DNA of 47,511 nt, from the NCBI GenBank assembly GCA_023399295.1, contig JAEWQF010000050.1, forward strand, positions 1 to 47,511, written 5' to 3'. The notes beneath the pieces are model-generated. The model ran no database searches. It had not been told where the DNA came from and saw only the letters and a program-made list of their open reading frames with translations. The translations under genes were made by a program, and so were the position numbers. Below are positions 36,197 to 44,102 of the stretch, in pieces (position 1 is the first letter of the stretch; each line of letters starts with the position of its first letter). Origin of the DNA: Bacteroidota bacterium (GTDB lineage: Bacteria > Bacteroidota > Bacteroidia > Bacteroidales > Dysgonomonadaceae).

Positions 36197-36958
36197 ATGA
36201 TTCAACAACCGGAATTAGGGAAAAAGATTGCTGATTACAGAAAATCAAAAGGATTGACACAAGAGCAACTTGTTGAGCAATGTAATTTAAGCGTACGTAC
36301 TCTACAGCGTATTGAAGCCGGAGAGGTAACCCCTAGAGTGTATACAGTTAAGTTGATTCTTGATGCTTTGGAGCTTGATTATGAAAACGTCTTGAATCCA
36401 CAAAGCATTGAGATGAAAGGACGTTTTGGAATGTGGCTCGAGCAATTTTATATATGCTTCTTTGATCTATTTAATTTAAAAACAAACACAATGAAAAAAG
36501 TATCAATTTTATCAGTCGCACTATTTGCTGTCATTTTTGGGATTTCGTCTTTAACTAACATCACTTTTGGGCAGTCTGACTCAAAAGTCAGGAAAATAAT
36601 TGAACAGACCAATACAGATTTCATGGAATACTTCAATAGTGGTGATATTGATTCTTTAGTGAAACTGTACCGTGATGATGCTTGTCTCGTTTCGAGAGGG
36701 TGTGGCAAAGAATTCATTCGGAGTTACTACACTAAAGAAACAACAAAATTCAAATTTACCGAGATAAAGGCTACAAGCATTAGCGTGAGTGACTCGATTG
36801 CAGTGGAAAAAGGTAAATGGAAAGCAATTCTGAATTCTGGTGAAACGATTGGTGGGGAGTATTTATCTGAATGGAGATTATCTAATAAGAAGTGGCTCAT
36901 AGTAAGTGAATCATCTGGTATCAGCCACTTTAATTTGACTGATGGGCTCGTTTACTGA
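36197..36958 (+). CDS. XRE-type HTH domain fused through a membrane helix to an NTF2-like (DUF4440) domain
   Basis: About 253 residues. Residues ~5-62 form an XRE helix-turn-helix (KKIADYRKSKGLTQEQLVEQCNLSVRTLQRIEAGEVTPR). A linker WLEQFYICFFDLFNLKTN leads to a hydrophobic segment at ~99-122 (MKKVSILSVALFAVIFGISS). The C-terminal part (~130-253) has the SnoaL/DUF4440 pattern: DFMEYFNSGDIDSLVKLY and GEYLSEWRLSNKKWLIVSE. This predicts a cytoplasmic DNA-binding end and an extracytoplasmic ligand-type domain. The ATG at 36197 is preferred to an upstream TTG at 36179. An internal ATG at 36491 would give a secreted DUF4440 protein. Codon use is AT-rich, unlike the neighbours. Confidence 0.75.
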   Translation: MIQQPELGKKIADYRKSKGLTQEQLVEQCNLSVRTLQRIEAGEVTPRVYTVKLILDALELDYENVLNPQSIEMKGRFGMWLEQFYICFFDLFNLKTNTMKKVSILSVALFAVIFGISSLTNITFGQSDSKVRKIIEQTNTDFMEYFNSGDIDSLVKLYRDDACLVSRGCGKEFIRSYYTKETTKFKFTEIKATSISVSDSIAVEKGKWKAILNSGETIGGEYLSEWRLSNKKWLIVSESSGISHFNLTDGLVY

Positions 36959-36966
36959 ATAGCAGT

Positions 36967-37004
36967 AAAAAAAAACACTCACCGAAATGAATCGATAAGT
37001 GCTT
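36967..37004 (-). terminator. Rho-independent terminator after tRNA-Val
   Basis: A 12-bp stem (36973-36984 with 36993-37004) includes G-U pairs in the minus-strand RNA. It is followed on that strand by a T-run (complement of the A-run at 36967-36975). Confidence 0.75.
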
Positions 37005-37014
37005 GATAATCGGG

Positions 37015-37089
37015 TGGGCGTTGACGGATTCGAACCGCCGACCCTCTGCTTGTAAGGCAGATGCTCTGAACCAGCTGAGCTAAACGCCC
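37015..37089 (-). tRNA. tRNA-Val (TAC anticodon)
   Basis: The minus strand gives a full cloverleaf: acceptor GGGCGTT/AACGCCC, D-arm GCTC/GAGC, anticodon stem TCTGC/GCAGA with loop CTTACAA, and a standard TTCGAAT T-loop. The anticodon TAC lies at 37052-37054. CCA is not encoded; the sequence after the discriminator A is CCC. Confidence 0.95.
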
Positions 37090-37151
37090 GATAATGCTCT
37101 TTTCCCTGTTCTGATCCCCGCTCCCGGAGACCCCTTTCTGAAAAAGTGATG

Positions 37152-37182
37152 CAAAGATAGACTCTTTTTGTTTTCCCGCAAA
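37152..37182 (-). promoter_or_regulatory. Bacteroidetes promoter for tRNA-Val
   Basis: On the minus strand TTTG (37179-37182) and TATCTTTG (37152-37159) are 19 bp apart, matching the -33/-7 consensus. The tRNA begins about 60 bp downstream. Confidence 0.6.
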
Positions 37183-37232
37183 ATAATTTGCAAATAATTT
37201 TATAAATATTTTTTCGCCTCTGTAATTATCGC

Positions 37233-37240
37233 TATTTTTG
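37233..37240 (+). promoter_or_regulatory. -7 element for purB
   Basis: TATTTTTG is an exact TAnnTTTG match. It implies a purB leader of about 120 nt. That leader contains a small hairpin (TTCGGA at 37268-37273 with TCCGAA at 37283-37288) of unknown role. Confidence 0.5.
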
Positions 37241-37369
37241 TACCGTAATCTTAGGGAGTTACATTCTTTCGGAGAAAAAGATTCCGAAGAGATTGAAATG
37301 AACCGCCCGGGAAGTGATTTTCCGTGGTTCAGAAATCTGAATTCAAACCCGTATTGCGCAACAACTACA

Positions 37370-38713
37370 ATGGAGATAAACCAACTGACTGCCATATCCC
37401 CCGTCGACGGTCGCTATCGAGAGAAGACCGACGAACTGGGTGCCTATTTTTCGGAACAAGCACTGATCAGATACCGGGTGAAGGTGGAGATCGAATATTT
37501 CATCGCTTTGTGCGAAGCCGGTATCAAGCCGCTCGACAGGGTTGACAACACCCTTTTTGCCGGACTACGGGAGCTCTACCTCAACTTCTCAGTAGAAGAT
37601 GCATTGCGGATAAAGGAGATTGAACAGGTGACCAACCACGACGTGAAGGCTGTGGAGTATTTCCTGAAAGAGCAGTTCGACCGCATGGGTCTCACGGCCT
37701 ACAAGGAGTTCATCCACTTCGGGCTCACCTCGCAGGATATCAACAACACCGCCACACCGATGATGTGGCAGGAGGCATTGCAGGAGGTCTACATCCCCTT
37801 TTTGGAGAAGCTCATTGTCCAACTAGAATCACTGGCCACCGAATGGGCGGAGATACCGATGCTGGCACGCACTCACGGTCAACCGGCTTCGCCCACAAGA
37901 CTCGGTAAGGAGGTGATGGTGTTTGCCTACCGACTCAGCAATCAGCTGGAGGTGCTGAAGCATATCCCTGCAAAGGCCAAGTTCGGCGGTGCCACGGGTA
38001 ACTTCAACGCCCACCATGTGGCCTATCCCTCCAGGGATTGGAAACGGTTCGCGGATGATTTCCTTCTCGAGAGGCTTCATCTCCGCAGGGAAGAATATAC
38101 CACCCAGATATCGAACTACGACGCTTTAGCGGCTTCATTTGATGCACTGAAACGAATCCATACCATCCTGATCGATTTCAACCGTGACATGTGGCAATAC
38201 ATCTCGATGGAGTACTTCAAGCAGAAGATCAAAGAGGGCGAGGTGGGATCGTCGGCCATGCCGCACAAGGTGAACCCGATCGACTTCGAGAATGCCGAAG
38301 GGAACCTGGGGATCGCCAATGCACTGCTCGAACACCTGGCATCAAAATTGCCCATATCGCGTCTGCAGAGAGACCTCACCGATTCCACCGTGATCCGCAA
38401 CATCGGCATGCCCCTGGCACACGGATTAATTGCACTCAAAAGTACAACAAAAGGGATCGATAAATTGTTATTAAACAGAGAGGCGATTGAGCAGGATTTG
38501 GAGAAGAGCTGGGCAGTGGTTGCCGAAGCGATCCAGACCATCCTGAGAAGAGAGGGATATCCGAAACCATATGAGGCATTGAAAGCGCTCACACGAACCA
38601 ACAAAGAGATCACCAAAGAGCGTATTTCAACATTCATCGGATCATTGGATGTAAACGAAAAAATCAAAGAAGAATTAAGATCCATTACACCCCAAAATTA
38701 CACAGGTATTTGA
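37370..38713 (+). CDS. purB: Adenylosuccinate lyase
   Basis: A 447-residue enzyme of the fumarase/aspartase superfamily. It cleaves SAICAR and adenylosuccinate in purine synthesis. The N-terminal INQLTAISPVDGRY is characteristic of the E. coli-type PurB. The superfamily signature GSSAMPHKVNPIDFE carries the catalytic serine loop; other active-site stretches are HFGLTSQDINNTA and RTHGQPASPT. The open frame runs back to 37238. The ATG at 37370 is chosen because the family sequence starts there and the upstream part overlaps the leader. It stands as a single gene with its own promoter. Confidence 0.96.
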   Translation: MEINQLTAISPVDGRYREKTDELGAYFSEQALIRYRVKVEIEYFIALCEAGIKPLDRVDNTLFAGLRELYLNFSVEDALRIKEIEQVTNHDVKAVEYFLKEQFDRMGLTAYKEFIHFGLTSQDINNTATPMMWQEALQEVYIPFLEKLIVQLESLATEWAEIPMLARTHGQPASPTRLGKEVMVFAYRLSNQLEVLKHIPAKAKFGGATGNFNAHHVAYPSRDWKRFADDFLLERLHLRREEYTTQISNYDALAASFDALKRIHTILIDFNRDMWQYISMEYFKQKIKEGEVGSSAMPHKVNPIDFENAEGNLGIANALLEHLASKLPISRLQRDLTDSTVIRNIGMPLAHGLIALKSTTKGIDKLLLNREAIEQDLEKSWAVVAEAIQTILRREGYPKPYEALKALTRTNKEITKERISTFIGSLDVNEKIKEELRSITPQNYTGI

Positions 38714-38893
38714 CAGGATGATCACCCCAAGGGTATCACACAAATGAAGTCCGTAATAGAAGCGTATTGTACGCAACAAGTTTGGATATTCCATGCCTCC
38801 TGTGCCCGCACAGTTACCGGATGGATGTTTTAGGGAAGTGAATAAAACCGTGAGGTTTATACTGTATTTACAAACAAAGCAACGACAACAACA

Positions 38894-40168
38894 ATGACAA
38901 CAAACAACGAAGAATCGCGCCCCAAACGTCAATTTTTTAGCGCGAACAATGAGAGACACGCTGCGACCAACCGCAATTATGGAAATGAAAGAAGACCAAA
39001 TCAGGAAGGTTACCGCTCTGCCGGAAAGCCTTATGACAGGCAATCACCGGGCAGATCATACGACAGGCAATCGCCTGACAGATCGTATGACAGACAATCG
39101 CCCGACAGATCGTTTGACAGGCAATCGCCCGACAGATCCTACAACAGACAATCACCCGAGAGATCGTACGACAGGCAGCCATCGGAGCGATCCTACAACC
39201 GCAACTGGGAGGAGAGCTCTCAGGGAAACAGCTACGGCAACCAGGAAGGTGCTCCCAGAAAACGTCGTCCCAGGGTAGGAGAACGTAGCGCTCCGCAGCG
39301 AAGAGGCCCGGGAGGGAACCAGGGTAACCGCAGTTGGGGAGGTCCATCGCAACAGCGGGACTCACAGACCACCATGGGGCCTGGCGGCATGAAGCTGAAA
39401 AAGAAAAAACCATTCAAGCAGGTAAAGTACAAGGAGAATGCCGATCCCAACGCACCCATCCGCCTGAACAAATATCTGGCCAATGCTGGGATCTGTTCAC
39501 GCCGTGAAGCCGATGAGTTCATCACAGCCGGTGTGGTAAAGGTAAACGGTGAGGTGGTGACCGAGTTGGGCACCAAGATCACACGTGCCGATGAGGTGAT
39601 GTTCCACAACCAGCCGGTGCGACTGGAAAGCAAGGTCTATGTGCTGTTGAACAAACCCAAGGGCTTTGTGACAACCACCGACGACCCGGAAAACCGCAAG
39701 ACGGTGATGGAACTGGTGAAAAGTGCCTGCTCGGAACGGATCTACCCCGTGGGACGCCTCGACAGGGCCACCACAGGAGTGCTGTTGCTCACCAATGACG
39801 GTGACCTGGCATCAAAATTAACACATCCCAAGTTCGAGAAACGGAAGATCTACCAGGTGTGGCTCGACAAACCGGTGGTGATGGAACACATGCAGGCGAT
39901 TGCCGACGGCATTGAACTGGAGGATGGTGAGATTCACGCCGACGCCATCAGTTACGTGACCGAGGAGGACCTCACCCAGGTGGGTATCGAGATTCACTCC
40001 GGCAAAAACCGTGTGGTGCGTCGCATGTTCGAGAAGTTGGGCTACCGTGTACTGAAGCTTGATCGTGTCTACTTCGCAGGCCTCACCAAGAAAAAGTTGT
40101 CGCGTGGCAAGTGGCGTTACCTCTCGGAACAGGAAGTAAACATGCTCCGCATGGGTGCCTTCGATTAA
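38894..40168 (+). CDS. RluB/RsuA-type pseudouridine synthase with repetitive N-terminal extension
   Basis: 424 residues. The C-terminal ~235 residues are a 23S/16S rRNA pseudouridine synthase. An S4 domain (IRLNKYLANAGICSRREADEFI) is followed by the catalytic domain with the essential aspartate in GRLDRATTGVLLLTNDG and the VVRRMFEKLGY motif. The N-terminal ~185 residues are low-complexity, rich in R, S, Q, N and G. They include six to seven copies of a nine-residue unit of YDRQSPDRS type (DNA 39032-39193). Such charged extensions may bind RNA and are probably disordered. RluB is more likely than RsuA, from similarity of the core as I recall it. A terminator follows. Confidence 0.88.
   Translation: MTTNNEESRPKRQFFSANNERHAATNRNYGNERRPNQEGYRSAGKPYDRQSPGRSYDRQSPDRSYDRQSPDRSFDRQSPDRSYNRQSPERSYDRQPSERSYNRNWEESSQGNSYGNQEGAPRKRRPRVGERSAPQRRGPGGNQGNRSWGGPSQQRDSQTTMGPGGMKLKKKKPFKQVKYKENADPNAPIRLNKYLANAGICSRREADEFITAGVVKVNGEVVTELGTKITRADEVMFHNQPVRLESKVYVLLNKPKGFVTTTDDPENRKTVMELVKSACSERIYPVGRLDRATTGVLLLTNDGDLASKLTHPKFEKRKIYQVWLDKPVVMEHMQAIADGIELEDGEIHADAISYVTEEDLTQVGIEIHSGKNRVVRRMFEKLGYRVLKLDRVYFAGLTKKKLSRGKWRYLSEQEVNMLRMGAFD
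39032..39193 (+). repeat. 27-bp in-frame tandem repeat within the pseudouridine synthase gene
   Basis: Six head-to-tail 27-bp units encode variants of YDRQSPDRS, and a degenerate seventh follows. Unit length is a multiple of three, so changes in copy number keep the frame. Confidence 0.9.
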
Positions 40169-40185
40169 CATTGCAACATTTTTTT

Positions 40186-40215
40186 CCTCCGTCATCGCAC
40201 GGAGGGAACTTTTTA
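40186..40215 (+). terminator. Rho-independent terminator after the pseudouridine synthase gene
   Basis: CCTCCGT (40186-40192) pairs with ACGGAGG (40199-40205) around a six-base loop. A T-run follows (40210-40214). A T-run on the left side makes it potentially bidirectional. Confidence 0.75.
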
Positions 40216-40261
40216 TAAACAGTACAAGTATAGATGCTCTCGTTGAGAGATAGAACCAGTT

Positions 40262-41659
40262 ATGAAGCAAATCAAACGAACAAAAATTTCGGATGCGTTA
40301 CAGCTTACCAGCTTCGGTGAGGAGATAAACGTAAAAGGGTGGGTACGCACCCGCAGGGGAAACAAGAATGTGGGATTTGTCGCTTTGAACGACGGGTCGA
40401 CAATCAATAACATTCAGATTGTCATCGATATAGCTCAGTTTGGTGAAGAGTTTCTGAAGCCGATCACCACCGGTGCCTGCATCAATGTAAACGGACGCCT
40501 TGTGGAGTCGCAGGGGCAGGGTCAGACTGTCGAGTTACAAGCCAGCGAGGTGGAGATTTTCGGGGAGGCTGATCCCACAGCTTATCCCTTGCAGAAGAAG
40601 GGGCACTCCCTCGAGTTCCTTCGCGAGATCGCACACCTGCGTCCGCGCACCAACACATTTGGTGCCATCTTCCGTATGCGGCATCATATGTCGTTTGCCA
40701 TCCACAAGTTTTTCAACGATCGTGGGTTCTACTATTTTCATACCCCCATCGTCACCGCTTCGGATGCCGAAGGGGCCGGCTCCATGTTCGGGGTGACCAC
40801 CCTCGACACAGCCAACCCACCCCGAAACGAAGAGGGGAAGGTTGATTACACACAGGATTTCTTCGGAATGCAGACAAACCTCACCGTATCGGGCCAGCTC
40901 GAAGGTGAGCTGGGAGCGATGGCGCTGGGTGCCATCTATACGTTCGGACCTACCTTCCGCGCTGAGAACTCCAACACACCACGCCACCTGGCTGAGTTCT
41001 GGATGATTGAACCGGAGGTTGCCTTCAACGACAACAACGACAACATGGATCTGGCGGAGGACTTTCTGAAGTACCTCATAGGCTACGCCTTGGAACACTG
41101 CAGTGAGGATATCGCCTTTCTGGCCAAGATGTATGACAACGAGCTGGTGGAGCGGCTGAAGTTCGTGGTGGAGAACGATTTTGTACGACTTACCTATACC
41201 GAGGGGGTGAAGATCCTGGAGCAGTCGGGTGAGAAATTTGAGTTTCCCGTATACTGGGGTGCCGACCTGCAATCGGAACACGAACGCTACCTTGTGGAGA
41301 AGCACTTCAAAAGACCAGTGATCCTGACCGATTACCCGCGTGAGATCAAATCGTTCTACATGAAACAGAACGACGATGGCAAGACGGTACGCGCCATGGA
41401 CGTGCTCTTTCCCAAGATTGGCGAGATCATTGGCGGATCGGAACGGGAAGCGGACTACGACAAGCTGATGAAGCGTATCGAAGAGACAGACATGCATACC
41501 GATCCCATCTGGTGGTACCTCGAGACCCGCAAGTTCGGTACCGCACCACATGCCGGCTTCGGCCTCGGCTTTGAGCGACTGATGCTCTTCATTACCGGGA
41601 TGACAAACATCCGCGATGTGATCCCTTTCCCGCGCACACCAAACAATGCGGAGTTTTAA
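40262..41659 (+). CDS. asnS: Asparaginyl-tRNA synthetase
   Basis: A 465-residue class II aminoacyl-tRNA synthetase. The N-terminal OB-fold anticodon-binding domain (~1-110) has VKGWVRTRRGNKNVGFVALNDGS. The catalytic domain follows, with motif 2 in FRAENSNTPRHLAEFWMIEPE and motif 3 in GFGLGFERLMLFITG. The start of motif 2 (FRAEN.N..RHL.EF) with an Asn-type pocket separates it from AspRS and LysRS. lepA begins 16 bp downstream, so the two translation genes are likely cotranscribed. Confidence 0.96.
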   Translation: MKQIKRTKISDALQLTSFGEEINVKGWVRTRRGNKNVGFVALNDGSTINNIQIVIDIAQFGEEFLKPITTGACINVNGRLVESQGQGQTVELQASEVEIFGEADPTAYPLQKKGHSLEFLREIAHLRPRTNTFGAIFRMRHHMSFAIHKFFNDRGFYYFHTPIVTASDAEGAGSMFGVTTLDTANPPRNEEGKVDYTQDFFGMQTNLTVSGQLEGELGAMALGAIYTFGPTFRAENSNTPRHLAEFWMIEPEVAFNDNNDNMDLAEDFLKYLIGYALEHCSEDIAFLAKMYDNELVERLKFVVENDFVRLTYTEGVKILEQSGEKFEFPVYWGADLQSEHERYLVEKHFKRPVILTDYPREIKSFYMKQNDDGKTVRAMDVLFPKIGEIIGGSEREADYDKLMKRIEETDMHTDPIWWYLETRKFGTAPHAGFGLGFERLMLFITGMTNIRDVIPFPRTPNNAEF

Positions 41660-41675
41660 GATTGAGAGATTATAG

Positions 41676-43463
41676 ATGAATAAGATACGCAATTTTTGCA
41701 TCATCGCCCACATTGATCACGGGAAAAGCACCCTGGCCGACAGACTGCTGGAATTCACCAAGACGGTCGAGGGCAAAGTACTTCAGGCCCAGGTACTCGA
41801 CAGCATGGATCTGGAGCGGGAGAGAGGCATCACCATCAAGAGTCACGCCATCGAAATGGAGTACATCCATGAAGGTGAGAAATATACGCTCAACCTGATC
41901 GACACCCCGGGGCACGTGGACTTCTCCTACGAAGTATCACGATCCATCGCCGCCTGTGAGGGCGCCCTGCTGGTGGTCGACGCTGCGCAGGGTATCCAGG
42001 CACAGACCATCTCGAATGTCTACATGGCCATCGAGCACGACCTGGAGATCATCCCGATCCTCAACAAGGTGGACCTGGAGAGCGCCATGCCCGACGAGGT
42101 GGAGGATCAGATCGTCGACCTGCTGGGTTGCAAGCGCGAGGAGGTGATCCGTGCCAGCGGCAAGACCGGCATCGGAATCGAGGCGATACTCACGGCGATC
42201 ATCGAGCGGGTGCCCGCTCCAGTGGGCGACCCCGATGCGCCGCTGCAGGCATTGATCTTCGACTCGGTGTTCAATTCCTTCCGCGGCATCATCGCCTACT
42301 TCAAGATCGTGAACGGTTCCATCCGCAAGGGTGACCTGGTGAAGTTCATCAACACCGGCAAGGAGTATGAGGCCGATGAGGTGGGGATCCTGCGTCTTTC
42401 CATGATACCCCGTGAAGAGGTGCACTGTGGCGATGTGGGTTACATCATCTCAGGCATCAAGACATCGAAGGAGGTGAAGGTGGGAGATACCATCACCCAT
42501 GTGAAGCGGCCCGCCAGTAAGGCTATCGCCGGATTTGAAGAGGTGAAACCGATGGTTTTTGCCGGTGTATACCCCATTGAGAGCGAAGAGTTCGAGAACC
42601 TGCGCGCCTCGCTCGAGAAGCTGCAGCTAAACGATGCTTCACTCACCTTCCAGCCCGAGTCGTCGGTAGCACTGGGCTTCGGCTTCCGCTGCGGCTTCCT
42701 GGGACTGCTCCACATGGAGATCATCCAGGAGCGTTTGGAGCGCGAGTTCAACATGGATGTGATCACCACTGTTCCCAACGTATCCTACAAGGTGTATGAC
42801 AAGAAAGGGGAGATGAAGGAGGTGCACAATCCCAGCGGGCTGCCCGACCCCACGCTGATCGAACGGATCGAGGAACCCTATATCCGTGCCTCGGTAATCA
42901 CCAGTACCACTTACATCGGCTCCATCATGACACTCTGCCTCGGCAAACGGGGAGTGCTCATCAAGCAGGAGTATATCTCCGGTGACCGGGTGGAGATCAT
43001 CTACGACCTGCCACTGGGTGAGATCGTGATCGACTTTTACGACAAGCTGAAGAGCATCTCAAAAGGGTATGCTTCATTCGACTACCACATGCACGACTTC
43101 CGCTCCTCCAAGCTGGTGAAGATGGATATCCTGCTCAATGGTGAGCCGGTGGATGCCCTCTCCACACTGACGCACAACGACAACGCCCAGGCGTTTGGAC
43201 GGCGCATGTGTGAGAAGCTGAAGGAGCTGATCCCCCGCCAGCAATTCGACATTGCCATACAGGCGGCCATCGGTGCCAAGATCATCGCCCGTGAGACGGT
43301 GAAGGCGGTACGCAAGGATGTGACGGCCAAGTGTTACGGTGGGGATATCTCCCGTAAGCGGAAGCTCCTGGAGAAACAGAAAGAGGGCAAGAAAAGGATG
43401 AAGCAGGTGGGCAACGTGGAGGTGCCGCAGAAGGCGTTCCTCGCGGTGCTGAAGCTGGATTAG
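41676..43463 (+). CDS. lepA: Elongation factor 4 (LepA) back-translocating GTPase
   Basis: A 595-residue translational GTPase. The P-loop is AHIDHGKSTLADR near residue 10, with DTPGHVDFSYEVSRS and NKVDLESA as the G3 and G4 motifs. The EF-G-like domains follow, and the C-terminal LepA-specific domain includes YGGDISRKRKLLEKQKEGKKRMK. Length and domain order are normal. It follows asnS by 16 bp. LepA acts on ribosomes during stress and in initiation or assembly. Confidence 0.97.
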   Translation: MNKIRNFCIIAHIDHGKSTLADRLLEFTKTVEGKVLQAQVLDSMDLERERGITIKSHAIEMEYIHEGEKYTLNLIDTPGHVDFSYEVSRSIAACEGALLVVDAAQGIQAQTISNVYMAIEHDLEIIPILNKVDLESAMPDEVEDQIVDLLGCKREEVIRASGKTGIGIEAILTAIIERVPAPVGDPDAPLQALIFDSVFNSFRGIIAYFKIVNGSIRKGDLVKFINTGKEYEADEVGILRLSMIPREEVHCGDVGYIISGIKTSKEVKVGDTITHVKRPASKAIAGFEEVKPMVFAGVYPIESEEFENLRASLEKLQLNDASLTFQPESSVALGFGFRCGFLGLLHMEIIQERLEREFNMDVITTVPNVSYKVYDKKGEMKEVHNPSGLPDPTLIERIEEPYIRASVITSTTYIGSIMTLCLGKRGVLIKQEYISGDRVEIIYDLPLGEIVIDFYDKLKSISKGYASFDYHMHDFRSSKLVKMDILLNGEPVDALSTLTHNDNAQAFGRRMCEKLKELIPRQQFDIAIQAAIGAKIIARETVKAVRKDVTAKCYGGDISRKRKLLEKQKEGKKRMKQVGNVEVPQKAFLAVLKLD

Positions 43464-43575
43464 AATAGCTGATAGCTGTTTGTTTTGGAGGTTGAATCTT
43501 TACACGTGCAGCGGTTTCGGTTTTAACATGCTGCTTATGGCTTTTAGCATACAACAAACATAAAATTGCAAAACG

Positions 43576-43986
43576 ATGAAGACAAGACTATTTCTGATCT
43601 GCCTGTTCGTAGCGGGAAGCATCTCATTAACCCGCGCCCAGTATGTGAATGAGACACCCATCGGTTCAATCGATGCCGACTACATCCGCATCTGGTCCGA
43701 CTCGGGACCGCTGCTTAGCTCGAAGGTGACGGTACGTGTCGACTGGGGTCAGGGGGGACGCACGCCACAGATTACCGATGACCGCCGCAGGGTGGTCTCC
43801 TTCAATGGGATGATTGCCGTGTTGAACATGTTCAGCAAGGAGGGATTTGAGCTGATTGAGATCGTACGTGACGCAAAGGAAGAGAACGAGGTCTTCTACC
43901 TCCGCAGGAAAGAGGGTTTCATTCCATTCAGCGGCAACAACGACAGGGGAGCCGTGGAATATGATCCGGATACACACAGCCGGTGA
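43576..43986 (+). CDS. Small secreted protein of unknown function
   Basis: 136 residues with a clear signal peptide (MKTRLFLICLFVAGSISLTRAQ), so it is periplasmic or exported. The mature part of about 114 residues has the sequence IDADYIRIWSDSGPLLSSKVTVRVDWGQG, then a helix-like MIAVLNMFSKEGFELIEIV and a strand VFYLRRK. I recognise no family. The pattern (beta strands, a helix, then a strand with FELIEIV) resembles small DUF4177-like proteins, but this is weak. It lies alone between lepA and the B12 operon and is followed by a strong terminator. Confidence 0.75.
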   Translation: MKTRLFLICLFVAGSISLTRAQYVNETPIGSIDADYIRIWSDSGPLLSSKVTVRVDWGQGGRTPQITDDRRRVVSFNGMIAVLNMFSKEGFELIEIVRDAKEENEVFYLRRKEGFIPFSGNNDRGAVEYDPDTHSR

Positions 43987-44007
43987 GGTTGCCCTGTAAA
44001 AAAGGCA

Positions 44008-44037
44008 AAAGGCACGCCAATCACTTGGAATGCCTTT
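44008..44037 (-). terminator. Terminator for the B12 operon (minus strand)
   Basis: AAAGGCA (44008-44014) pairs with TGCCTTT (44031-44037), with inner CCAA/TTGG pairs. On the minus strand the stem is followed by a T-rich tail (complement of the A-rich stretch at 43998-44007). Confidence 0.6.
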
Positions 44038-44068
44038 CTGTTCAAAATAATAATAAAGTAGAGAGAAG

Positions 44069-44102
44069 GCTGCTGACAGGAACCTGTCATGCAGCTTTTT
44101 TT
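44069..44102 (+). terminator. Strong rho-independent terminator after the small secreted protein gene
   Basis: GCTGC plus GACAGG (44069-44080) pair with CCTGTC plus GCAGC (44083-44095) around an AA loop. Seven T follow (44096-44102). The T-run touches the end of the convergent btuG-like gene. Confidence 0.8.

Noticed and set aside
37238..37369. N-terminal extension of PurB by 44 residues
   Set aside because: The -7 promoter element overlaps its start and the conserved PurB N-terminus begins at the ATG at 37370.
39032..39193. CRISPR or mobile-element repeat
   Set aside because: The 27-bp units are in frame inside a real gene and have no spacers; they encode a peptide repeat.
40181..40215. 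Riboswitch or T-box leader upstream of asnS
   Set aside because: The only structure is a short terminator hairpin belonging to the upstream gene, and the 46 bp left before the ATG are too short for a T-box.
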